This document shows positions 1-9,400 of a DNA stretch of 9,400 nucleotides, piece by piece; the stretch's first letter is position 1, and the number at the start of each line of letters is the position of its first letter. The notes beneath the pieces are model-generated. The model saw nothing but the letters and a program-made list of their open reading frames with translations. It was not told where the DNA came from and searched no databases. The DNA is from Anaerolineae bacterium. Its GTDB lineage: Bacteria; Chloroflexota; Anaerolineae; JAADDB01. The position numbers and the translations under genes were made by a program. The stretch spans positions 1-9,400 of the forward strand of contig WGAA01000322.1 in assembly GCA_015489285.1 (NCBI GenBank). The letters are read 5' to 3'.

Positions 1-3000
1 CGAACTCGAAACGGTCCACCAGCTCGCCGGGGAGGAACTCGGAATCCCCCGTGGCCCGCACCCGGACCTTCCGGGTCATCTGGCGCACGATGATCTCGAT
101 GTACTTGTCGTGGATGTTCACCCCCTGGGAGCGGTACACCTTCTGGACCTCCTCCACCAGGTAGCGTTGGGCCGCTTCCCGCCCCTGGATGCGGAGGATC
201 TCCTTGGGGTTCTTCGCGCCCTCGGTGAGCTGGTCCCCCGCCTTTACCCGCTCGCCCGGTTCCACCATCAAGCGAGCCGACGGCGGAATCTCCGTCTCCC
301 ACACGTCCTTCTCCTCCCGTCGGATGACCACCACGAGCCGGTCCCCATCCTTTTCCACGGAGACCGTGCCCTCCATGCCCGCGAGGATCTCCTCCCCCTC
401 CGGGCTACGGGCAATGACCGTCTCCTCGGTGACCGAGTCGCCCTCCGCGACGATGAGTTCATAGCCCAGGGGGATGGGGATGTCCCGCGTGATGACCTGG
501 GCGTTGGTGATGGTCAGCTTGCGCACATCCCCTTCCCAGCGGACGTCGACGATGCCGTCGATCTCCGCGATGACGGCTTCCCCGCGCGGGGTACGGGCCT
601 CGAAGAGCTCCTCCACGCGGGGGAGACCCTGGGTGATGTCGCTGGCGCCGGCCACACCGCCCGTGTGGAAAGTGCGCAGGGTCAACTGGGTGCCCGGCTC
701 ACCGATGGATTGGGCCGCGATGATGCCCACCGCTTCGCCCAACTCCACCAATCCACCTCGGGCCAGGTCCTGACCGTAACACGTCCGGCAGAGTCCGAAA
801 CGGGTCTCGCACGTCAGGGGGGAGCGGACGTAGACCTTGTCGATGCCTGCCGCATCGATGACCTTGGCCGCGGCATCGTCGATGAGTGCGCCCGCCTCCA
901 CCAGGATCTCCCCCGTCTCGGGGTCGGTGATGGGCGCGGCCGCGATGCGGCTGATGATCCGGTCGCGGAAGGGCTCGCCGATGCGCCGGCTGCTCTCCCG
1001 GTCGATCCAGATCCCCTTGGTCGTACCGCAATCCTCCTCGGTGACGATGACGTCCTGGGCCACGTCGACGAGCCGTCGGGTGAGGTATCCCGCGTCCGCG
1101 GTGCGCAGCGCGGTGTCCGCCAGACCCTTCCGAGCGCCGTGGGTGCTCAGGAAGAACTCCAGCGCGGTCAACCCCTCACGGAAGTTGGAGGTGATGGGCA
1201 GAGGGATGATGCGCCCCGACGGGTCGGCCATGAGCCCGCGCATGCCCGCGAGCTGACGCACCGTCTGGATTCCCCCTTTCGTGGAGCCGGACATGGACAT
1301 GGCGCCCAGTCCCTCGGTGGGATCCAGCAGCTTCTTCACCTCTTCGGTGATCTCATCGGTGGCCCGGGTCCACAGCTCCACGATCTTGAGGTATTTCTCC
1401 TCTTCGGTGATGAGGCCCCGGCGGAACTGGCGTTCCACGGCCTCCACCTTCTTCAGGGTTTCGGCCACGATGCGTTCCTTGGCCTCGGGGACCTTGATGT
1501 CGCTGATGGCGATGGTGGTGCCGCTCTGGGTCGCGTAACGGAAGCCCAGGTCCTTGATCACGTCGACGAACTTGGCCGTGCGCTCGGGACCTAAACGCTG
1601 GTACGCGTCCGCGACGACCGCGTTCACCCGCTTCTTATCCATGACGTCGTTGACGAAGCGCAGCTCTTCGGGCAGGTGCAGGTTGAAGATGACCCGCCCC
1701 ACCGTGGTCTCCACGACGCCGGTGGTGATGGTCGTCTTGGGGTCGATGTTCTTCAGGAGCAGGCGGTCGCGGATCTCGGTGAGGGCGGCCGGACCGATGC
1801 GCGGGATGGCCAGGACCGCGTCCCGACCTTCCTTGACCTTGGCAACGAGCTCGCCCACCGAGGTGATCCCCGCGTTGAGCAGGGCCTTCTCCACCCGGTC
1901 ACTCAACCCCAGCTCGGAGAGGGGCACCTTGTCCAACCAGGATTCGTACCACACTTTGATGGGCGCATGGATGTGGACGTACCCCATCTCGTAGGCGTAC
2001 CGCACCTCCTCCAGGCTGGAGAAGACTTTGCCACTTCCCTTGACGCCCGGCTTGGCGATGGTCAGGTAATAGGTGCCCAGGACCATGTCCTTGCTCGGCC
2101 CGACGATGGGCTCCCCGTTGGCGGGCTTGAGCAGGTTCTTGGTGGAGAGCATGAGCTCGCGGGCCTCTTCCACGGCCTTGCCCGAGAGGGGGACGTGGAC
2201 GGCCATCTGGTCCCCGTCGAAGTCCGCGTTGAACGCGGCGCAGACGAGGGGGTGAAGCTGGATGGCGTAGCCGTCGATGAGCTTCACCTCGAAGGCCTGG
2301 ATGCCCAGACGGTGCAGGGTGGGCGCGCGGTTGAGGAGCACGGGCCGCTCCTTGACCACGTCCTCCAGCACTTCCCACACCTCGGGGGCTTCCCGGTCCA
2401 CCAGGCGCTTCGCACTCTTGATGTTGTGCGCGTACGCCAGGTCCACCAAGCGGCGCATGACGAAGGGCTTGAAGAGCTCCAGGGCCATCTTGCGCGGCAG
2501 GCCGCACTGGTGGAGTTCCAGGTCGGGGCCGACGACGATGACCGAGCGGCCCGAATAGTCCACGCGCTTGCCCAGGAGGTTGCGGCGGAAGCGTCCCTGC
2601 TTCCCCTTGAGCATGTCCGAGAGGGACTTGAGCTTCCGCTTGCCCGAGCGACTCACGGCCCGACCGCGGCGCCCGTTGTCGATGAGGCTGTCCACGGCCT
2701 CCTGGAGCATCCGCTTTTCGTTGCGGATGATGACATCGGGCGCGTTGAGTTCCAGGAGTCGCTTGAGCCGGTTGTTGCGGTTGATGACCCGGCGATAGAG
2801 GTCGTTCAGGTCGGATGTGGCGAAACGGCCGCCGTCCAGCTGGACCATCGGGCGCAGGTCGGGCGGGATGACGGGGAGGACGGTGAGGATCATCCACTCG
2901 GGCTTGTTCCCCGACTTGCGGAAGGCCTCGACGACGCGCAGGCGCTTGGCCGCCTTCTTGCGCCGCTGCTTGGAGCGGGTCGTCTTGATCTCCCGGCGCA

Positions 3001-4102
3001 GTTCGCGGGCCATCTTGTCCAGGTCGATGTCCTTGAGGATCTCGAGGATGGCTTCCGCGCCCATGCCGGCCTCGAAGACGCTCCCCCAGCGTTGCTTGAG
3101 CTCCCGGTACTTGGATTCCACGAGGAGCTGGGTGGGCTTGAGCTCCTTGAGCTCCGCGATTTCGGCGCGGGCTTCCTTGCGCAGGCGTTCCCGCCGCGCC
3201 TCCAGGTCGTTGAGCAGGGCGGAGCGCTTCTCCTCCGATTCCTGCCGCACCATGTCCCGCCGGTCCTGCATGAGTTGGCGCACGTGCCGCTGGGACTGGC
3301 GGATTTCCTCCTCGATCTCGCTGAGGCGGGCCTGGATGATCTTGTTCAACGCGTCCAGGTGTTGACGGGTGACGGTCTCGCCCGCCTTGAGGAGGGGTTC
3401 ATCCTCCCAGGGCACCCGAAGGTCCTGCGCCAGCGGCTTGCCCACGGATTGCTCCAGCTGAGACTGGAGCTCCCGGGCCACGGTTATCACCTCGTCGGTG
3501 CGCTGGGCCAGCTGTTCCTCCAGCGCGGCGATCTCCGCGTCCTCCGCGGCCTGGAGCGCGGCTAGGTTGTTGGCCTCCTGTTCGGCGATGGCCTCCAGCT
3601 CCGCCTGGACTTCCCGGTCCAGGTTGTCCAGGCTGTGCTTGAGGGCCGTTTCCCGCCGCTGGATGGCCTTGGCCCGCGCCTGCTCGTCCACCCGGATGAC
3701 GATGTACTGGGCGAAGTAGAGGACCCGCTCCAGGTTGCGCGGGGAGATGTCCAGAAGGAGGCCCAACCGGCTGGGCACCCCCTTGACGTACCAGATGTGG
3801 CTGACGGGCGACGCCAGGGAGATGTGGCCCATCCGCTCCCGGCGTACCCGGCTGGGGGCCACTTCCACCCCGCACTTCTCGCAGACGACGCCCTTGTAGC
3901 GCGGGCGCTTGTACTTGCCGCAGGCACACTCCCAGTCCCGCGTGGGACCGAAGATGCGCTCGCAGAAGAGGCCGTCGCGCTCCGGGCGCAAGGTGCGGTA
4001 ATTTATGGTCTCCGGTTTCAGCACCTCTCCGTAAGACCAGGAGAGGATTTGTTCCGGTGAGGCTAGGCTAATACGGATGGCTTCGAAATCGTTGACTTCC
4101 AC
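1..4102 (-). CDS. rpoC: DNA-directed RNA polymerase subunit beta-prime (partial, C-terminus outside window)
   Basis: Beta-prime forms the clamp and, with beta, the active centre of RNA polymerase. 1367 residues are visible and the frame is still open at base 1, about 100 residues short of the usual C-terminus. Start: GTG at 4102-4100 with a GGAGG-type site 8 nt upstream; an in-frame GTG at 4108 sits too close to that site. Seen in order: zinc ribbon Cys59, 61, 74, 77; a charged coiled-coil insert at about 137-335; clamp helices (DLNDLYRRVINRNNRLKRLL) at 431-450 onward; catalytic NADFDGD at 625-631 with Asp627, 629, 631; an alpha-CTD-like helix-hairpin-helix insert at about 726-781; bridge helix about 968-1005; second zinc site Cys1025, 1098, 1105, 1108; trigger loop LTLRTFHTGG with His1146. 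The catalytic Asp lies about 167 residues later than in E. coli, explained by the coiled-coil insert. It follows rpoB by 39 nt in the same operon. Identity is certain; the insert functions are unknown. Confidence 0.99.
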   Translation of the reverse strand, partial: MEVNDFEAIRISLASPEQILSWSYGEVLKPETINYRTLRPERDGLFCERIFGPTRDWECACGKYKRPRYKGVVCEKCGVEVAPSRVRRERMGHISLASPVSHIWYVKGVPSRLGLLLDISPRNLERVLYFAQYIVIRVDEQARAKAIQRRETALKHSLDNLDREVQAELEAIAEQEANNLAALQAAEDAEIAALEEQLAQRTDEVITVARELQSQLEQSVGKPLAQDLRVPWEDEPLLKAGETVTRQHLDALNKIIQARLSEIEEEIRQSQRHVRQLMQDRRDMVRQESEEKRSALLNDLEARRERLRKEARAEIAELKELKPTQLLVESKYRELKQRWGSVFEAGMGAEAILEILKDIDLDKMARELRREIKTTRSKQRRKKAAKRLRVVEAFRKSGNKPEWMILTVLPVIPPDLRPMVQLDGGRFATSDLNDLYRRVINRNNRLKRLLELNAPDVIIRNEKRMLQEAVDSLIDNGRRGRAVSRSGKRKLKSLSDMLKGKQGRFRRNLLGKRVDYSGRSVIVVGPDLELHQCGLPRKMALELFKPFVMRRLVDLAYAHNIKSAKRLVDREAPEVWEVLEDVVKERPVLLNRAPTLHRLGIQAFEVKLIDGYAIQLHPLVCAAFNADFDGDQMAVHVPLSGKAVEEARELMLSTKNLLKPANGEPIVGPSKDMVLGTYYLTIAKPGVKGSGKVFSSLEEVRYAYEMGYVHIHAPIKVWYESWLDKVPLSELGLSDRVEKALLNAGITSVGELVAKVKEGRDAVLAIPRIGPAALTEIRDRLLLKNIDPKTTITTGVVETTVGRVIFNLHLPEELRFVNDVMDKKRVNAVVADAYQRLGPERTAKFVDVIKDLGFRYATQSGTTIAISDIKVPEAKERIVAETLKKVEAVERQFRRGLITEEEKYLKIVELWTRATDEITEEVKKLLDPTEGLGAMSMSGSTKGGIQTVRQLAGMRGLMADPSGRIIPLPITSNFREGLTALEFFLSTHGARKGLADTALRTADAGYLTRRLVDVAQDVIVTEEDCGTTKGIWIDRESSRRIGEPFRDRIISRIAAAPITDPETGEILVEAGALIDDAAAKVIDAAGIDKVYVRSPLTCETRFGLCRTCYGQDLARGGLVELGEAVGIIAAQSIGEPGTQLTLRTFHTGGVAGASDITQGLPRVEELFEARTPRGEAVIAEIDGIVDVRWEGDVRKLTITNAQVITRDIPIPLGYELIVAEGDSVTEETVIARSPEGEEILAGMEGTVSVEKDGDRLVVVIRREEKDVWETEIPPSARLMVEPGERVKAGDQLTEGAKNPKEILRIQGREAAQRYLVEEVQKVYRSQGVNIHDKYIEIIVRQMTRKVRVRATGDSEFLPGELVDRFEF

Positions 4103-4108
4103 GGTCAC

Positions 4109-4116
4109 TCCCTCCC
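4109..4116 (-). promoter_or_regulatory. Ribosome binding site of rpoC
   Basis: The minus strand reads GGGAGGGA here, with the GGAGG core ending 8 nt before the GTG at 4102. It decides between two in-frame GTG codons (4108 and 4102) in favour of 4102, because only 2 nt separate the core from 4108. The 39-nt gap between rpoB and rpoC shows no hairpin-plus-T-run terminator. Confidence 0.75.
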
Positions 4117-4141
4117 GTTCAATGGTAGAACCCGGTCGGTT

Positions 4142-8068
<3,927 letters not shown>

Positions 8069-8304
8069 GCGACCATCTCTCCTGTGAAAAGTCCTACCCG
8101 TGCGTTCTTGTCTTATACGCGCGAAAATGCCCGGCTGGAAGGGGGCTTCCTTGTCCACCGCATCCGTGAATTGTGCTGGGTTGTCACGTCCCCTATCCCC
8201 CGGGCATGGGTTTCACGCATGTATGCTCCGTGCCGAACGGCGATTTCGTGTCCGTGTGTGGGGAAAATCGTGCCCGTACTCTTGTCCACCTAATGAAACC
8301 GCAA
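8069..8304 (-). promoter_or_regulatory. 5' leader of the rpoBC transcript, about 235 nt
   Basis: This is the stretch between the predicted transcription start (about 8304) and the rpoB ATG. It is unusually long for a simple leader. Visible on the minus strand: a bulged hairpin with GGC(AC)GATTT pairing AAATCGCC (arms near 8271-8262 and 8243-8236); a 10-bp direct repeat GGTGGACAAG at 8290-8281 and 8159-8150; a short hairpin GGAAG-CCCC-CTTCC at about 8151-8138. I see no convincing attenuator (no hairpin followed by a T run), no leader peptide with a ribosome site, and no riboswitch I recognise. The extent depends on the promoter call. Confidence 0.5.
8077..8083 (-). promoter_or_regulatory. Ribosome binding site of rpoB
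   Basis: AGGAGAG on the minus strand, 8 nt before the ATG at 8068. It fixes the rpoB start at 8068 rather than the in-frame ATG at 8158, which has no comparable site. Confidence 0.85.
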
Positions 8305-8310
8305 TCTGTA

Positions 8311-8339
8311 ATGATAGGAACATTTGCCCCATCTGTCAA
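8311..8339 (-). promoter_or_regulatory. Housekeeping sigma factor promoter for rpoBC
   Basis: On the minus strand, TTGACA (8339-8334) is followed by exactly 17 bp and then TATCAT (8316-8311). The -35 is perfect and the -10 matches five of six consensus positions. Predicted start is near 8304. It lies in the gap upstream of rpoB and points at it, so it most likely drives rpoB-rpoC. No AT-rich UP element is visible upstream; the flanking sequence is GC-rich and structured instead. Confidence 0.8.
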
Positions 8340-8349
8340 ATTCAGGGGG

Positions 8350-8420
8350 ACGGTTGGTAGAAGGAGAAAGGAGCTGCGTCCAACCGTTAGGGGAGGGAGG
8401 GACGCAGCCGGACCTTTCCT
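8350..8420. other. Interlocked inverted repeats: H-type pseudoknot topology
   Basis: Read on the plus strand, ACGGTTGG (8350-8357) is complementary to CCAACCGT (8380-8387), and GCTGCGTC (8373-8380) to GACGCAGC (8401-8408). The arms alternate (first, second, first-prime, second-prime), the arrangement of an H-type pseudoknot; base 8380 is shared, so one helix loses a pair. The second helix is continued outward by GAAAGG (8366-8371) with CCTTTC (8413-8418). The loops are a 15-nt purine-rich run and a 14-nt stretch containing GGGGAGGGAGGG. On the minus strand the long hairpin is followed by a pyrimidine tract, so it could instead act as a weak terminator for transcripts entering from the metallopeptidase side, just before the rpoB promoter. 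Strand and function are undecided. Confidence 0.45.
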
Positions 8421-8432
8421 ATGAGATGTACG

Positions 8433-8710
8433 TTCTCTTCCGCCCCGGAGGATGTAGAGAAGTGCTTAAAGCGAAGGGACCGGAGGTGGGGGTTGGGGAT
8501 CCCCGGGGCCGTACCGGCGAGGCTCGGGGCCGGCGAGCGCGGGGTCGGACCAGATGACCGATTTCCTGAGCTGAAACTGCCCGCTGCTCTGAAGGCGTAC
8601 AGGACAAAGAACCACCGCTAAGGGCCAAGACGTTTGACGGTGGGGCCATATCCGACCCTGCTTCGGTTACCATCTGCTGTTTCTTTGTAGCGTAACCGCA
8701 AGGCCCCAGG
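8433..8710. other. Gene-free region with several paired elements; possible structured RNA
   Basis: No protein gene is credible here: the short frames have low-complexity Arg/Pro/Gly-rich products and no ribosome sites. Pairing elements on the plus strand: TTCTCT (8433-8438) with AGAGAA (8456-8461), enclosing a TCCG-CCC-CGGA hairpin; GCGGGGTCGGA (8539-8549) with TCCGACCCTGC (8651-8661), 11 bp with one G-U; CCACCG (8612-8617) with CGGTGG (8638-8643); CGGTTAC (8664-8670) with GTAACCG (8692-8698); and ACAAAGAA (8604-8611) with TTCTTTGT (8681-8688), the latter in the loop of the previous hairpin. GGGGATCCCC (8495-8504) is a perfect palindrome. Wobble pairs slightly favour the plus strand. I checked by eye for RNase P RNA, tmRNA, SRP RNA, T-box and common riboswitch motifs and recognised none. 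Confidence 0.3.
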
Positions 8711-8794
8711 GCCTAACGATGGCTTCAGCAGCGCAGCGGCGCCGTCCGCAGCCACGGCAGGCAAGGGATTTCTGCCCGACCAGCGGGGTTAGGG
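8711..8794 (-). other. attC-like recombination site (candidate)
   Basis: Read on the minus strand, the element opens with CCCTAAC (8794-8788) and closes with GTTAGGC (8717-8711), 84 bp in all. GTTAGGC fits the attC R-prime consensus GTTRRRY perfectly; CCCTAAC fits RYYYAAC in six of seven positions. With flanks, the ends pair as GGGCC(C)TAAC with GTTAGGCCC. Inside, TGG...GCAG pairs with CTGC...CCA across a mismatched loop, as L boxes do, and a GC-rich centre (GCGG/CCGC) could form the variable tip. The TAA stop of the metallopeptidase gene lies within the first box, as is usual in integron cassettes, and that gene is compositionally foreign. No integrase gene or second attC is visible. An unrelated inverted repeat remains possible. 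Confidence 0.4.
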
Positions 8795-9400
8795 CCCGCC
8801 CATAGCCATTTCCCTGAGCACTCTCAAAACCATTATCTCTACTTCCTGCTTTTCAAGCGCGAGTAGAGTATGCAAATCTATGGCCTGCTCTTCACAAGCT
8901 TTTCTAATCACTTCCAAGCCAACATAATAACCACCTCGATAGCGCGTAACATCGTTCTCATCCCACAGGCCAAACCATTCATTCTCCTCTCTGCTCTCGT
9001 TCCATTCATCCAGAATACGCCGCGCCATTTCTTGGGATAGAGCACGACATCGCCTATACCACTGCACAGCGAATGAGGGCAATACATAGTCTGCCCACAA
9101 AACCGTCACATCATCGTTTCCTGTAATAAATTGGGTGCCCCACGTGGCTATGCCTTCTGTAATGATTTGTCGCCCAACCAGATACTTTGTTTTCTTATCC
9201 TGAAAATAAAATTCACGATTTCTCGCGTAATGTAACGCATGAATCATCTCATGCGTAACGAAAACATCTACTTGCAAAGGAGTGGCATAGGCTTCTACCG
9301 GCAACCAGACCACAAAAGCTTGGCGGTCCCCATCCCAGAAAGCATGTCCATTGGTTGTGTTAGCACCCACGAAAAGTACCACACGAACTATATCCGTAAA
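8789..9400 (-). CDS. Putative HExxH zinc metallopeptidase, 5' end outside window
   Basis: A gluzincin-type zinc peptidase fragment. The frame is open to the window edge, so the true start is probably upstream; counting from an internal GTG at 9382, 197 residues are seen. The motif THEMIHALHY gives zinc ligands His44 and His48 with catalytic Glu45; Glu76 in ITEGIATW is the likely third ligand. A later RGGYYVG segment (149-155) resembles the Gly-Tyr motif after the active site in some DUF2268-like putative proteases. No signal peptide or membrane segment is visible in this part. The substrate is unknown. The gene is strikingly AT-rich (one 60-base line near 9181 is about 32% GC, against roughly two thirds or more in rpoBC), indicating horizontal acquisition. 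Its TAA stop (8791-8789) lies inside an attC-like box. Zincin identity is well supported; the exact family is not. Confidence 0.75.
   Translation of the reverse strand, partial: FTDIVRVVLFVGANTTNGHAFWDGDRQAFVVWLPVEAYATPLQVDVFVTHEMIHALHYARNREFYFQDKKTKYLVGRQIITEGIATWGTQFITGNDDVTVLWADYVLPSFAVQWYRRCRALSQEMARRILDEWNESREENEWFGLWDENDVTRYRGGYYVGLEVIRKACEEQAIDLHTLLALEKQEVEIMVLRVLREMAMGGP

Noticed and set aside
8113..8118. TATAAG on the minus strand as a second rpoB promoter.
   Set aside because: Only a poor -35 (three of six or fewer matches) lies 17-18 bp upstream, much weaker than the promoter at 8311-8339.
8069..8158. An N-terminal extension of 30 residues for RpoB starting at the ATG at 8158.
   Set aside because: The extension has no ribosome site and no family similarity, while the ATG at 8068 has AGGAGAG at 8-nt spacing and gives a normal N-terminus.
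8386..8392. A second CCCTAAC box on the minus strand, as a possible further attC site.
   Set aside because: No GTTAG-type partner box follows within the usual attC length; the bases belong to the pseudoknot-like element.
8401..8425. A minus-strand string AGGAAAGGTCCGG resembling the conserved start of RNase P RNA helix P4.
   Set aside because: It differs from the invariant core by an inserted base, the distal P4 partner motif (ACAGAA type) is missing at the needed distance, and the string is accounted for by the 8362-8420 hairpin.
8495..8504. GGGGATCCCC palindrome as a possible operator.
   Set aside because: It lies far from the predicted promoter and in a GC-rich stretch where such a palindrome is not surprising; nothing else supports an operator.
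8419..8673. An 84-codon minus-strand frame and overlapping 66- to 86-codon plus-strand frames in the gap upstream of rpoB.
   Set aside because: Products are Arg/Pro/Ser/Gly-rich without motifs, no ribosome sites are seen, and the region is better explained by inverted repeats.

Overview
The window is a bacterial, GC-rich chromosome segment dominated by the RNA polymerase operon rpoB-rpoC, read entirely on the minus strand. The two subunits carry lineage-type insertions: a long coiled coil in beta-prime and a large helical insert in beta at the site where Thermus also has one. With the high GC content, this points tentatively to Chloroflexota (Anaerolineae or a related class). No rRNA or other definitive marker is present, so the phylum is an inference.

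Layout, following minus-strand transcription (right to left). (1) 9400-8789: the 3' part of an AT-rich gene for a HExxH zinc metallopeptidase, cut by the window edge. Its base composition is very unlike the rest of the window. (2) 8794-8711: an imperfect inverted repeat with the box architecture of an integron attC site. The stop codon of the metallopeptidase gene lies inside its first box, so gene plus repeat look like a gene cassette. (3) 8710-8340: no convincing protein gene, but many interlocking inverted repeats, including an H-type pseudoknot topology at 8350-8420 and long-range helices at 8539-8698. This is a candidate structured RNA of unknown family and strand. (4) 8339-8311: a near-consensus housekeeping promoter (TTGACA, 17-bp spacer, TATCAT) firing toward rpoB, followed by a leader of about 235 nt. 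(5) 8068-4142: rpoB, complete, 1308 residues. (6) 4102-1: rpoC, 1367 residues visible, C-terminus beyond the window. The two genes are 39 nt apart with no terminator between them and are almost certainly co-transcribed.

The catalytic core of both subunits is intact: the metal-binding NADFDGD motif, bridge helix, trigger loop and both zinc sites of beta-prime, and the rifampicin pocket and conserved lysines of beta. The most unusual item is in beta-prime. Shortly after the catalytic loop, at residues about 726-781, there is a helix-hairpin-helix domain that closely resembles the C-terminal domain of the RNA polymerase alpha subunit. Beta also carries an extra module resembling the beta/beta-prime sandwich-hybrid modules, and a Trp-marked repeated helical insert.

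The long open frames on the opposite strand across rpoB and rpoC are composition shadows and are not annotated.
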